From Anaeromyxobacter soli (lineage in GTDB: Bacteria > Myxococcota > Myxococcia > Myxococcales > Anaeromyxobacteraceae), in assembly GCF_022808855.1 (NCBI RefSeq), contig NZ_JAKZLF010000009.1, positions 106,227-170,226 on the forward strand: 64,000 nucleotides of DNA. The letters run 5' to 3'. Below the pieces are notes generated by a model, which saw only the letters and a list, made by a program, of their open reading frames with translations, ran no database searches and was not told where the DNA came from. Shown in pieces: positions 8,863-21,198 of the stretch. Each line of letters opens with the position of its first letter. The first letter of the stretch is position 1. The position numbers were made by a program, and so were the translations under genes.

Positions 8863-9087
8863 ATGGACGTGGACGTCCCACGCGCGCGGCTCGTGGTCCT
8901 GCCCGGTGGGCGGCGAGGCGGCGATGCGCCCGCGGAGGGCCGCCTCCCCCGGGAGGCGCTGCGCGTCATCCCGGGCGGGTCCGCGGGCGATCTGCAGGCC
9001 GCCATCGAGGAGACCGTGCAGGCGGCCCGGCGCATGCGCGCGGAGATCGAGGCCCGGATCGCCAAGTCCCTCGAAGACCTCTTCTGA
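8863..9087 (+). CDS. Small conserved-looking protein of unknown function
   Basis: A 74-residue reading frame from an ATG at 8863, 105 nt after rtcB and 54 nt before the next gene. The first half is Gly/Arg/Pro-rich (LVVLPGGRRGGDAPAEGRLP). The second half, about residues 40-74, is a predicted amphipathic helix ending ARIAKSLEDLF with alternating Ala/Glu/Arg. There is no signal peptide, membrane segment or Cys pair. I do not recognise the family. Its codon pattern (G/C at third positions) fits coding sequence. It may be a small cytosolic helical protein cotranscribed with the YyaL-type gene downstream, but it could also be a fortuitous frame. Confidence 0.5.
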   Translation: MDVDVPRARLVVLPGGRRGGDAPAEGRLPREALRVIPGGSAGDLQAAIEETVQAARRMRAEIEARIAKSLEDLF

Positions 9088-9141
9088 GGGTCCCTGGCGG
9101 GTCACCATGAGCGGGCGCCCGCCCCCCGTTAAGCACCGTCC

Positions 9142-11319
<2,178 letters not shown>

Positions 11320-11384
11320 GGCCGCAGGCCCGTCCTCGCCGCCGCTGGCGCGCGGCGGGCGCCCGGCCTTACCATGCGCGCCTC

Positions 11385-12434
11385 ATGATCACCCCCCCGC
11401 ACGAGCGGCGCCACTTCGCGAGCGACAACTACGCCGGCATCTGCCCGGAGGCCTGGGCGGCCATGGCGGAGGCGAACGCCGGCCACGCGCCGGGGTACGG
11501 CGACGACCGCTACACCGCGCGAGCGGCCGACCTCCTCCGCGAGACGTTCGAGACCGACTGCGAGGTGTTCTTCGTCTTCAACGGCACCTCCGCCAACTCG
11601 CTCGCCCTCGCGTCCCTCTGCCAGTCCTACCACTCGATCCTCTGCCACGAGGCCGCCCACGTCGAGACCGACGAGTGCGGCGCGCCCGAGTTCTTCTCGA
11701 ACGGCACGAAGGTGCTCACCCTCCCCGGCGCGGACGGCCGGATCGACCCCGCCGGCATCGACCACATGGTCGAGAAGCGCAGCGACATCCACTACCCGAA
11801 GCCGCGCGTGGTCTCCGTCACGCAGGCGACCGAGCTCGGCACGGTCTACCGGCCGGAGGAGCTCGCGGCGATCGGCGCGCGCGCGAAGGCGCGCGGGCTG
11901 CGCTTCCACATGGACGGGGCCCGCTTCGCGAACGCGGTCGCCTCGCTCGGCGTCGCGCCGAGGGAGCTCACCTGGAAGGCGGGCGTCGACGTCCTCTGCT
12001 TCGGGGGGACGAAGAACGGCATGGCGGTCGGCGAGGCGGTGGTGTTCTTCGATCGCGCCCTCGCTGCGGAGTTCGACTATCGCTGCAAGCAGGCCGGCCA
12101 GCTCGCCTCGAAGATGCGGTTCCTCGCGGCCCCGTGGGTGGGCATGCTCCGCGACGGCGCCTGGCTCCGCCACGCGCGGCGCGCGAACGAGCAGGCCGCC
12201 CGCCTCGAGGCCGGGCTCCGCGCCATCCCGTCGGTCCGGATCCTCCACCCGCGCGAGGCGAACTCCGTGTTCGCCGCCCTGCCGCCCGGGGCCGCGGACG
12301 CGCTCCGCGGGCGCGGCTGGCGCTTCTACGACTTCATCGGCGGCGGCTCCCGCTTCATGTGCGCGTGGGACGTGACCGACGACGACGTCCGCGCGCTCGT
12401 CGGCGACGTCGCGGCGGTGGCGGCGCAGCGGTAG
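11385..12434 (+). CDS. ltaE: Low-specificity L-threonine aldolase
   Basis: PLP enzyme that cleaves L-threonine or L-allo-threonine to glycine and acetaldehyde in the cytosol. The start at 11385 gives MITPPHERRHFASDNYAG, a typical beginning, and 349 residues, the usual size. HFASDNYAG, APGYGDDRYT, FVFNGTSAN and LRFHMDGARFANAV are family motifs. Asp177 should bind the PLP pyridine nitrogen and Lys210 in FGGTKNGM should carry the cofactor. An ATG at 11374 is out of frame. It follows the YyaL gene by 65 nt on the same strand and ends 8 nt before the convergent cydB, with no room for a terminator between them. Confidence 0.92.
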   Translation: MITPPHERRHFASDNYAGICPEAWAAMAEANAGHAPGYGDDRYTARAADLLRETFETDCEVFFVFNGTSANSLALASLCQSYHSILCHEAAHVETDECGAPEFFSNGTKVLTLPGADGRIDPAGIDHMVEKRSDIHYPKPRVVSVTQATELGTVYRPEELAAIGARAKARGLRFHMDGARFANAVASLGVAPRELTWKAGVDVLCFGGTKNGMAVGEAVVFFDRALAAEFDYRCKQAGQLASKMRFLAAPWVGMLRDGAWLRHARRANEQAARLEAGLRAIPSVRILHPREANSVFAALPPGAADALRGRGWRFYDFIGGGSRFMCAWDVTDDDVRALVGDVAAVAAQR

Positions 12435-12441
12435 CCGGCGC

Positions 12442-13476
12442 CTAGCCCTCGCCCCGCGGGCCCGGCGCGGGCCGCCGGTCCAGGACCGAGAACGGCCGCT
12501 CGCCCTTGAACACGCGGAACAGCAGGTACAGGGCCGGGAAGAGGAAGATCGCGCCCGCGGCGAGCGCCCACAGCACGGCCACCTGCGTCGCGCGCGGCGC
12601 GCTCGCCGTCGCCAGCGTGAGGCCCGGGACGACGAGGTACGGGTACTGCGAGGCGCCCCAGCCGAGCACGATGAGCGTGACCTGCGCCGCCGCCGCCGCG
12701 CGCGCGAGGCGGTAGCGGCGGCGGAACAGCGCGGCGAACGCCGTCACCGCCGCGACCGCGGTGGCAACGTGGAGCGGCAGCGAGAAGCCGCGCCGGAGGA
12801 GCCCGGCGAACACGAGGGGCGCGTCGTACCAGGACAGGACGCCCGCCAGCGCGGCGGCGAGGAACACGGCGGCGCCCGCCCCGATGGCGCGGCGCCGGAA
12901 GTCCTCCCGCAGCGCGTCCCGCGCCTCGACGGCGAGGTAGGTCGCGGCGAGGAACGCGAAGAGGGCCGCCGCGAAGAAGCCCACCGCGAGCGGGAACGGC
13001 GCGAGCCAGGCGAGCGGATCGACCCCCTCCGGCGGCCCCGCGAGCCGGCCGGAGGCGATGGCGCCGACGATCACCCCGAGCACGACCGGCGCGAGCACGG
13101 AGGAGGCGGAGAAGACGAGCCCCCAGCGCACCTGGACGCGGTCCTCCGGCGTGTCGTAGGTGCGGAAGGTGAAGGCCGCCCCGCGGAGCACGATCCCGAA
13201 CAGGAGCAGCACGAGCGGCACGAAGAGCGTGATCGAGATCGCCGCGAACGCCTTCGGGAAGGCGGTGAAGAGGAGGACGATGACGAGGATGAGCCAGACG
13301 TGGTTCGCCTCCCAGATCGGGCTGATCGCGTGCTCGACGAGCTCGCGCTGCGCCCGCTTGCGCGGGCCCGTCGCCAGGAGATCCCAGATGCCGCCGCCGA
13401 AGTCCGCGCCGCCGAGGAGCGCGTAGAGCACGAGCGCGGCGAGGATCGCGCCGCCGAGGAGATCCGCGGCTGTCAC
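12442..13476 (-). CDS. cydB: Cytochrome bd oxidase subunit II
   Basis: CydB is the second subunit of the high-affinity quinol oxidase that reduces O2 without pumping protons. It begins at a GTG (13474-13476) whose GTGA overlaps the cydA stop codon, so the two are translationally coupled. The 344-residue protein opens LLGGAILAALVLYALLGGADFGGG, the first-helix signature, then AISPIWEANHVWLI, the most conserved CydB segment. About eight or nine helices are visible. The hydrophilic C-terminus (FSVLDRRPAPGPRGEG) is short. No small CydX gene follows within the 7 nt before ltaE. It works with CydA in aerobic or microaerobic respiration and oxygen protection of the many cytochrome-based anaerobic pathways encoded nearby (inference). 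Confidence 0.94.
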   Translation of the reverse strand: MTAADLLGGAILAALVLYALLGGADFGGGIWDLLATGPRKRAQRELVEHAISPIWEANHVWLILVIVLLFTAFPKAFAAISITLFVPLVLLLFGIVLRGAAFTFRTYDTPEDRVQVRWGLVFSASSVLAPVVLGVIVGAIASGRLAGPPEGVDPLAWLAPFPLAVGFFAAALFAFLAATYLAVEARDALREDFRRRAIGAGAAVFLAAALAGVLSWYDAPLVFAGLLRRGFSLPLHVATAVAAVTAFAALFRRRYRLARAAAAAQVTLIVLGWGASQYPYLVVPGLTLATASAPRATQVAVLWALAAGAIFLFPALYLLFRVFKGERPFSVLDRRPAPGPRGEG

Positions 13477-14804
13477 AGGGCGCCCTCCGCCGGCGCGGGC
13501 GCCCCGACCTCGGACGCGGGCGGGCTCTTCGCGATCTGGCGGCGGAGGAGGACGATCACCATCGCCGCGAGGAACAGGTAGAGGATCGTGAACGCCACGA
13601 ACGGGACGGCGATGTTGCCGACCGGCGTCACCGCGTCCGCCGTCCGCATGACGTCGCGGATCGTGAACGGCTGCCGGCCCCACTCGGTGACGAGCCAGCC
13701 CGCCTCGAGGGCGAGGAAGCCGAAGGGCGAGGTGACGAGCACCGCCCGGAGGAGGAGGCGCGGCAGGGGCTTCCCGCGGAGCCGGTGATACAGGTACGCG
13801 AGCGCGACGAGCGCGAGCGCGCTGCCGAGGCCGACCATGGCCTGGAAGGCGAGGTGGACGTTCCGCACGTTCGGCCAGTTCTCGCGCGGGAACGCCTCGA
13901 GGCCGCGCACCTCCGCCCGCGGGTCGTGGAAGGCGAGGAGCGAGAGGCCGTAGGGGATCTCGAGGGCGAGGCGCGTCTCCCGCGCCTCGACGTCGGGGAG
14001 CCCGCCGACCCGGAGCGGCGCGCCGCGCTCGGTCCGGAACTGCCCCTCCAGCGCGGCGAGCTTCACGGGCTGGGTCGCCGCCACCTGGCGCGCGGAGAAG
14101 TCGCCCGAGATGGGCTGGAGGAGGGCCGCGACCGCCCCGACGCCGAGGGCCACGCGGAGCGCGCCGCGGTGGAACGCGTTCGCCGGATCGCGCAGCAGGA
14201 AGAGCGCGTGGATGCCGGCCACCGCGAACCCGGTCGCGACGTAGCTCGAGAGCAGCACGTGCACCACCTCGTGCGCCCAGCCCGGCGGGAACATGGCCAC
14301 GAGCGGCTGCACGTCCGAGGCGGCGCCGTGGAGCACCGCGAAGCCCGCCGGCACGTTCATCCACGCGTTCGCGAGCGTGACGAAGAACGCCGAGGCGGCG
14401 CCGCTCGCCGCGACCACGACGCCGCTCGCGAGGTGCAGCCGCGGCCCCACCCGGCCCCAGCCGTACAGGTAGATGCCGAGGAAGATCGCCTCAGCGAAGA
14501 ACGCGAAGCCCTCGAGCGAGAAGGGCATCCCGATGATGGGCCCGGCGAACTCCATGAAGCGCGGCCAGAGGAGCCCGAGCTCGAACGAGATCACCGTCCC
14601 GGAGACCGCCCCGACGGCGAAGAGGATGGCGGTCCCCTTGGCCCAGCGCTTCGCGAGCTCGAGGTAGGCCGGCGCGCCGGTGCGCCGGAAGCGCCACTCG
14701 GCGAGCACCATGAAGAGCGGCATCGCGACGCCGACCGCCGCGAAGACGATGTGGAAGGCGAGCGAGGTCCCGAAAAGCCAGCGGGCAGCGAGGAGGTCGT
14801 TCAC
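13473..14804 (-). CDS. cydA: Cytochrome bd oxidase subunit I
   Basis: CydA holds haems b558, b595 and d and the quinol site. The start chosen is a GTG at 14802-14804, giving NDLLAARWLFGTSLAFHIVFA, the standard N-terminus with haem-ligand His18. Open frame further upstream (to 14879) has no family likeness. The 443-residue protein carries FELGLLWPRFMEFAG, SLEGFAFFAEAIFLG and the quinol loop motif WLVTEWGRQPFTIRDVMRTADAV. That is the short Q-loop form, with Phe where most members have Trp after GRQP. It is cotranscribed with cydB and lies next to an NtrC-type two-component pair on the same strand, which may control it. No sigma-54 site was found in the 95-nt gap. Confidence 0.94.
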   Translation of the reverse strand: MNDLLAARWLFGTSLAFHIVFAAVGVAMPLFMVLAEWRFRRTGAPAYLELAKRWAKGTAILFAVGAVSGTVISFELGLLWPRFMEFAGPIIGMPFSLEGFAFFAEAIFLGIYLYGWGRVGPRLHLASGVVVAASGAASAFFVTLANAWMNVPAGFAVLHGAASDVQPLVAMFPPGWAHEVVHVLLSSYVATGFAVAGIHALFLLRDPANAFHRGALRVALGVGAVAALLQPISGDFSARQVAATQPVKLAALEGQFRTERGAPLRVGGLPDVEARETRLALEIPYGLSLLAFHDPRAEVRGLEAFPRENWPNVRNVHLAFQAMVGLGSALALVALAYLYHRLRGKPLPRLLLRAVLVTSPFGFLALEAGWLVTEWGRQPFTIRDVMRTADAVTPVGNIAVPFVAFTILYLFLAAMVIVLLRRQIAKSPPASEVGAPAPAEGAL

Positions 14805-14899
14805 GGGCCCCTGATGTAGCGCTGCGGCGGTCCCGCGCGAGTCCCGCTCGGGCGTGGGCACTTCGCCGCAGGGTGACACCGAACCCGCGGGCGGCTCCG

Positions 14900-16252
<1,353 letters not shown>

Positions 16253-17811
16253 CGCCCCCCTCCTCCTCCGCCCCGTCCGCCGCCGGGGTCGGGATCCAAA
16301 GCGTGAACGTCGCGCCCGCGCCGGGCGTGCTCTCCACCTCGATGCGTCCGCGCAGGGCCGCCGCGATCTCGCGCGAGATGGCGAGCCCGAGGCCGGTGCC
16401 CTTGCCGGAGGGCTTCGTCGTGTAGAACGGCTCGAAGATCCGCTTGCGCTCCTCGGGGCGCAGCCCGGCCCCCGTGTCGCTCACCGAGAGCCCGAGGAGC
16501 CCGCCGCGCCGGGCGGCGCGCACCGCCAGCCGGCCGCCCCCCGGCATCGCCTCGACCGCATTCGACACGAGGTTCCCGAGCACGTGGCCGACCAGCGCGG
16601 GATCGAGGCGCACCTGGGCGAGATCGGGCGGCACCTCGCGCACGAGCTCGAGGCGCGCCCGGTCGGCCTCCGGCACGTTGAGGGTGAGCGCCTCGTGCAC
16701 GAGCGCGGCGAGGTCCACCGGCGCCGCCTCGGGCCGCAGGCCGCGGGCCGAGTCGAGGAAGCGCCGGATGATGGCGGTCATCCGCCGCACCTCGCTCTCC
16801 ACGACCTCGAGCCCGGCGCTGAGCTCGGGCGGGCACGCCGGATCGCGCGCGAGGAGCTGCACGTGGCCGCTGATCGTGTTGAGGGGGTTCCCGAGCTCGT
16901 GGGCGATGGTGCCGGAGAGCTGGCCGAGCGCCGCCAGCCGCTCCTTGGAGACGAGGTCCCGGCGCGCCTCGAACAGGAGCCGGTTCAGCTCGGCGAGCTC
17001 GCGGTTCTTGCGGGCGAGGTCGGCCGTCGCGTCGGCGACCATGGCGGCGAGGTCGTCGTTGAAGCGGCGCACCCGCTGCAGCATGGCGCGCAGGCCGCGG
17101 GCGAGCACGCCGATCTCGTCGGACCGCTCCGGGCCGGGCACCCCCTCCGCGTCGATGGCGCCCGACTGGACGCCCTCGATGGCGACCGCCAGCTGCGACA
17201 GCGGCCGCACGAGCATGTGACCGAGGAGGAACGTGAACAGCACGGCGAGGACCGCGGCCCCCACCCCGGCGACGAGGAAGAACTCGCGGCGCTCGGTGCT
17301 GGCGATCTCCTCGACCTCCGAGAGCGTCGTCTCGATCCGCAGCGCGCCGAAGGTGGTGCGCCCCTCGTGGAGGGGGAGGTCCACCCGCCAGCCGCGCGAC
17401 TCGCCGTCGTCGACGAGCGACACCGTCGCCTCGACGGGGAACGCCCGCGCGGCGCGGGTCTCGGCCTCGATCTCGGCGCCCTCGAGCCCGAACGTCACGC
17501 GCGCGACGCGCACCTCGCCCTTGTGCCGGATGGCGAGCTCGGCGAAGCGCACGATGCGGCGCGGCCGGAGCTGCTCGGCCAGCGCGTCGGCGGCCTTCTC
17601 GATGTCGGTGCCGGGGGAGAGGTCCAGCTCCTCCGCGACCGCCTTCGCGAGGTCGACGCTGCGCTCGCGCAGCGTGGCCTCGATGGCGCGGGTCGCGACC
17701 CGCTCGCCGAGGTAGGACGCGACGCCGAGGGTGAGGACCAGCGTCGCGGCGAAGAGCAGGATGATGCGGGCACGGAGGGACATGATCGTTCCAGCTCACG
17801 CGCCCGGGGGA

Positions 17812-17850
17812 CCCGGCACCGGCGGCGGGGGGTGAGCCGCCGGTGCCGGG
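17812..17850. terminator. Perfect 15-bp hairpin, likely transcript end
   Basis: CCCGGCACCGGCGGC (17812-17826) pairs perfectly with 17836-17850 around a 9-nt loop. It lies 10 nt beyond the stop of the small Lys/Ala-rich gene on minus and upstream of the kinase gene. There is no T-tract, so it is a terminator-like or mRNA-protecting structure rather than a textbook intrinsic terminator. Confidence 0.6.
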
Positions 17851-17860
17851 AACCGTTCGG

Positions 17861-18088
17861 CTACTTCGACGCGGGCGCGGCCGGGGCGGCCTCGGTCTTC
17901 GCGGCCGCCTTCTTGGCGGTGTGCTTCTTCGCGGTGTGCTTCTTCTTCGCCGGCTTCGCGGCCGGCGTGGCCTCCGTCTTCGTCTCCGTCGCGGCGGCCG
18001 GGGCCTCCGGCTTCGTCTCCTGCGCGAACGCAGGGGCGGCGGAGGCGAAAACGGCGAGGGCCGCGAGGGTGCCGATCATCTTACGCAT
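17861..18088 (-). CDS. Small secreted Lys/Ala/Thr-rich protein
   Basis: A 75-residue protein from an ATG at 18086-18088 preceded by a strong GGAGGAG ribosome site. The first 22 residues (MRKMIGTLAALAVFASAAPAFA) are a clear Sec signal peptide with an AFA|Q cleavage site. The mature part of about 53 residues is almost only Lys, Ala, Thr, Pro and Glu, with the repeats KKHTAKKHTAKKAAAK, so it should be unfolded and highly basic in the periplasm. Similar acid-shock or histone-tail-like low-complexity proteins occur in many proteobacteria. I cannot assign a function, and binding to polyanions such as LPS or peptidoglycan is only a guess. A 15-bp hairpin follows the gene. Confidence 0.75.
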   Translation of the reverse strand: MRKMIGTLAALAVFASAAPAFAQETKPEAPAAATETKTEATPAAKPAKKKHTAKKHTAKKAAAKTEAAPAAPASK

Positions 18089-18285
18089 GTGAGTCTCCTC
18101 CGGGCGCCTGAAAGGATTGGGTTGGGCCCGGTGCGCGCGAAGGAGAGCACGGCGCGTGCCGGGCGGCGCGGCGCCCCGGTCGGACCGGATTCCGCGGTGT
18201 TGCGGCCCTCGAGGCAGCTCGGGCCGCCGCCGCGCGAGGAGATCCGGGACGGACGGCTCCGGGCGGCGGGGCGATTCTCCTCGAA

Positions 18286-18314
18286 TTGACCCATCCGGAT
18301 CCCGGCTGTAACTT
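18286..18314 (+). promoter_or_regulatory. Candidate sigma-70 promoter for the outer-membrane protein gene
   Basis: TTGACC (18286-18291), 17-nt spacer, TAACTT (18309-18314); start codon 55 nt downstream. The -35 matches consensus at 5 of 6, the -10 at only 3 of 6. The rest of the 280-nt divergent region shows no other site I can support. Confidence 0.4.
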
Positions 18315-18368
18315 CGTCGCCGCCTGCCCGGCCGGAGCTCGTCCGGGCGAGGCGCCCCTGGAGGTTCC

Positions 18369-19382
18369 ATGCGTCGTCTGCTGGCGCCCATCGCCGTCGC
18401 CGCCGTCCTGTCGCTGCGCCCGGGCCTCGCCCTCGCGGGGGAGCCGCTCGATCTCGATCTCGCCCGGCTGGGCGCGCCGAGCGCCGACGTATGGAAGCGG
18501 CTCGCCAAGGTGCAGGACACCCCCTTCACGCTCTCCGACTCGGAGGCGGCGCTCCTCGCCAGCGAGGCCAAGACGCGCTTCGCCATCCTCTCCACCGAGA
18601 CGGCGCTCGCGCTCTCGTCCGCGATCCTCACCCCCGCCTCCACGACCGGCTACGTCGGCTTCGACGTCGACCTCGAGGCGGCCTACGTCGCGGTGCACCC
18701 CGGGACCGTCGGCCGGACCTCGTTCGGCTCGCCGCCCGTGTTCGAGCCGCGCGGCCCGTGGCAGACCCGCTCGATGACGCCCCACGAGCTGTTCCTGCCC
18801 TCGGTGCACGTCCGTAAGTCGCTGCCGTTCAGCCTCGAGCTGGGCGGCCGGATGATCTACCTGTCGCAGTCCTCCTACTTCGGCGCGCAGGTCGAGGGGA
18901 AGTGGGCGCTCAACGAGGGCTTCCGCGTGCTGCCCGACCTCGCGGTGCGCGTCGCCCACACCCAGCTCTTCGGCCAGCGCGACTGGAACCTCGGCGCGAC
19001 GGACCTCGACCTCATGGTGTCGAAGCGCTTCGGCGTGAACGGGGTCACGAGCTTCACGCCCTACCTCGCGGGGCGCTTCACCTACGTCGGCGCGTCCTCC
19101 GAGACGATGGACTTCGGCCCGCGCCGCGCCGGCGGGACGACCGCGACCGCGCCCGCCGACCTGCGCTCCACGCAGGCCGCGTTCCCGAAGCTGCGCGCCG
19201 GCTTCTACCGGACGACCGCGGGCGTGCGCTTCACCGCCCACGTCGTCTCGCTCGCGGGCGAGGTCACGTACTTCGGCGGCGCGACGAAGGACGGGAAGGC
19301 CAACCCCGCGGCGGACGAGTACCCGGACTACCGGCTCGCCTCCACGTGGGGCGGCGCGCTCAAGGCGGGCTGGGAGTTCTAG
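18369..19382 (+). CDS. Putative outer-membrane beta-barrel protein
   Basis: A 337-residue protein with a Sec signal peptide (MRRLLAPIAVAAVLSLRPGLALA, cleavage after ALA). The remainder shows alternating polar/hydrophobic strands with frequent aromatic residues (LELGGRMIYLSQSSYFGAQVEGKWAL, FTPYLAGRFTYVGAS). It ends in GWEF, a C-terminal phenylalanine as used by the BAM machinery. I do not recognise a named family, and the strand pattern suggests a barrel of roughly 8-12 strands. An excellent GGAGG site precedes the ATG. Its 3' end overlaps the convergent glycerophosphodiesterase gene by 23 nt. No Cys, haem or lipobox. Function unknown; a structural or transport role in the outer membrane is the most that can be said. 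Confidence 0.65.
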   Translation: MRRLLAPIAVAAVLSLRPGLALAGEPLDLDLARLGAPSADVWKRLAKVQDTPFTLSDSEAALLASEAKTRFAILSTETALALSSAILTPASTTGYVGFDVDLEAAYVAVHPGTVGRTSFGSPPVFEPRGPWQTRSMTPHELFLPSVHVRKSLPFSLELGGRMIYLSQSSYFGAQVEGKWALNEGFRVLPDLAVRVAHTQLFGQRDWNLGATDLDLMVSKRFGVNGVTSFTPYLAGRFTYVGASSETMDFGPRRAGGTTATAPADLRSTQAAFPKLRAGFYRTTAGVRFTAHVVSLAGEVTYFGGATKDGKANPAADEYPDYRLASTWGGALKAGWEF

Positions 19383-20133
19383 GGGCGAGCGCCGCGCGGA
19401 TCCGCCCCGGCGCGTTCGTGATGATCGCCGCCGCGCCCAGCGCGGCGAGCCGGCGCGCCTCCTCGGGATCGTCCACCGTCCAGACGTTCACCGCGAGTCC
19501 GCGTTTCGCCCAGGCGCGCGCACGGGCGGGGGTGACGAGCTGGCGCTCGGGGTGGATCGCGGCGGGCCGCAAGAGCCGCGTCGCGAGCGCGGTCAGGACG
19601 CGGCGCGGACGCTCGGCCTCGACGAGCAGCCCCACCGGGAGCTCCGGCGCGGCGACGCGGAACGCCACCACGAGCCGGTAGTCGAACGACGACACGAGGA
19701 CGCGGCCGCCGGCGCGCGCGCGGCGGAGGACCCCCGCGACCGCGGTGGCGAGCCCGAGGTCGGCGCGGCGGAGGCGCGACTTGAGCTCCACGTTCAGGAC
19801 CGCGCCCGGCAGGGCCTCGAGCACCTCCTCGAGGCGCGGGATCCGTTCACCCCGGAAGCGGTCTCCGCGGAGCGCGCCGACGTCGAGCGCCCGCAGCGCC
19901 GCGAAGGGCGCGTCGGGGACGGAGAGGGCGACGCCGGTGAGGCGGGCCGCGTCCTCGTCGTGGAAGACGACCAGCTCCCCGGTGGCGCAGCGCCACACGT
20001 CCAGCTCGACCCCGTCCGCGCCCTGCTCGAGCGCGAGGCGGAAGGCGGAGAGCGTGTTCTCGGGCGCGTCGGCGCTCGCGCCGCGGTGCCCCAGGACGAG
20101 GGGCCGCCCCGCGACCCGCGGCGCATCGGTCAT
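19360..20133 (-). CDS. Glycerophosphodiester phosphodiesterase
   Basis: GDPD-family TIM-barrel enzyme that hydrolyses glycerophosphodiesters to an alcohol and glycerol 3-phosphate. Of three clustered ATGs the one at 20133 (MTDAPRVAGRP) is preferred; using 20169 adds twelve residues. The core motif LGHRGASADAPENTLSAF gives the catalytic His-Arg-Gly and Glu, followed by GADGVELDVW and FHDEDAARLTG with the metal-binding Glu/Asp and second His. The C-terminal VNVWTVDDPEEARRLAALGA is also diagnostic. There is no signal peptide, so it is cytosolic, as in UgpQ. Length (257) is normal. It overlaps the end of the convergent outer-membrane protein gene. The divergent tatA-like gene starts 93 nt away. 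Confidence 0.9.
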   Translation of the reverse strand: MTDAPRVAGRPLVLGHRGASADAPENTLSAFRLALEQGADGVELDVWRCATGELVVFHDEDAARLTGVALSVPDAPFAALRALDVGALRGDRFRGERIPRLEEVLEALPGAVLNVELKSRLRRADLGLATAVAGVLRRARAGGRVLVSSFDYRLVVAFRVAAPELPVGLLVEAERPRRVLTALATRLLRPAAIHPERQLVTPARARAWAKRGLAVNVWTVDDPEEARRLAALGAAAIITNAPGRIRAALAPRTPSPP

Positions 20134-20226
20134 TGCTCCCGGCATGGGCGCGCTCCCCGCGCCTGGCATCGAGGGGGGCGCGCGGCTATTCTACCTCGCT
20201 CGCGGCAGCGGCCGCGCTGGATCCCG

Positions 20227-20394
20227 ATGACCGAGCTCCTCCTCGTCCTGTTCGTCACCCTCCTCGTCTTCGGCGCGACGCGCATCCCCGCGCTCGGCGA
20301 CGCGCTCGGCCGCGCCGTGCGCAACGCGCGCGCGGGCGCCTCCGGCGAGCCGCCGGCGCGCGGGCGGGAGGGTGACTCGCGGCACCCGAGGTGA
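20227..20394 (+). CDS. tatA: Very short TatA-family protein
   Basis: A 55-residue frame starting MTELLLVLFVTLLVFGATRI. It has one N-terminal membrane helix, the FG hinge (FGATRIPALGDALG) and a short amphipathic helix (LGRAVRNARAG), followed by a charged tail. This is the TatA/TatE plan, in which such subunits form the variable pore of the twin-arginine translocase. TatA is usually 60-90 residues, so this one is minimal. No tatB or tatC lies nearby. The Tat pathway would be needed, for example, for a Tat-dependent protein such as the leader-bearing frame at 46.7 kb, but no functional link can be shown. The ribosome site is weak. The family call is good; whether it is the main TatA is unknown. 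Confidence 0.75.
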   Translation: MTELLLVLFVTLLVFGATRIPALGDALGRAVRNARAGASGEPPARGREGDSRHPR

Positions 20395-20415
20395 TCGCGA
20401 ACCACGAGCCGTCGT

Positions 20416-21198
20416 CTAGAGCGGCCGCGCTTTCGGAGACGACCCGTCGCGGCGGCCCCGCTCCCGCCGGAGCTTCCGGGCGAGGGCGCGGACGAGCGGG
20501 TGGATCGCGAGATCCTCCGCCAGCGCGCGCAGGTCCGGCCCGGGGAGCGAAGGGACGAGCTTCAGCGCGAGCTCGGGCTCCGCGTACGGGTTCCGCGCCA
20601 GCGCGCGGGCGACCGCGGGCCGGCTGCACCAGCGCGACTCGAAGAGGCGGCGCAGGGTCTCGGGCCGGCACGGGCGGCGCGCCGCGATGCGGACGACGAA
20701 CGGCTCCGTGAGCTGCGGGTTCCGCAGCAGCTCCTCGACGACGGCGGGATCGCCCTCCGCCGCCAGACGCGCGAGGAGATCGGGATCGCGGCGCCCGCGC
20801 GCGAACGCCTTCTTGTGACCCATCGACAGCCCCGCGAGCCGGGGATCCGGCCGGGCGCGCGCGGCGGGGAACGCGCGCAGCGGCGCGGGGGAGACGAGCA
20901 GGCTCGTGACCTCGTCGAGGCCGCGCTCGGTGGCGGCCGCGTAGAGCTCGGCGCGCCACGCGTAGGACAGCTCGGGATCGGGATCCGCGAGGGCCTGGCC
21001 GACCGCGGCGATGGCGACGCGAGACGCGGGGTCGGGCGCGCGGGCGAGCGCCGCGACGAGCACCGCCGCCGCGGCGGGCGCCTCGGCGCCGAGCGCGCGG
21101 CCCGCGGCGCGGGCGCGGATCTCTCCCTCCTCGAGCGCCCCGAGCCGCCGCGCGAGCCGCCGCGCCGCCAGGACCTCCGGCGCGGTCGCGCCCGTCAC
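20416..21198 (-). CDS. HEAT-like repeat protein of unknown function
   Basis: A 260-residue, almost wholly alpha-helical protein rich in Ala, Leu and Arg. Repeating units of about 25-35 residues, for example DPDLLARLAAEGDPAVVEELLRNPQLTEPFV and RPCRPETLRRLFESRW, look like HEAT or leucine-rich-variant repeats (fragments quoted separately). No signal peptide, membrane helix or catalytic motif is seen. Its start overlaps the stop of the zinc-ribbon gene upstream by 4 nt (ATGA), so the two are co-translated and may act together. I know no function. A protein-protein scaffold in the cytosol is the natural guess from the fold. Confidence 0.65.
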   Translation of the reverse strand: MTGATAPEVLAARRLARRLGALEEGEIRARAAGRALGAEAPAAAAVLVAALARAPDPASRVAIAAVGQALADPDPELSYAWRAELYAAATERGLDEVTSLLVSPAPLRAFPAARARPDPRLAGLSMGHKKAFARGRRDPDLLARLAAEGDPAVVEELLRNPQLTEPFVVRIAARRPCRPETLRRLFESRWCSRPAVARALARNPYAEPELALKLVPSLPGPDLRALAEDLAIHPLVRALARKLRRERGRRDGSSPKARPL

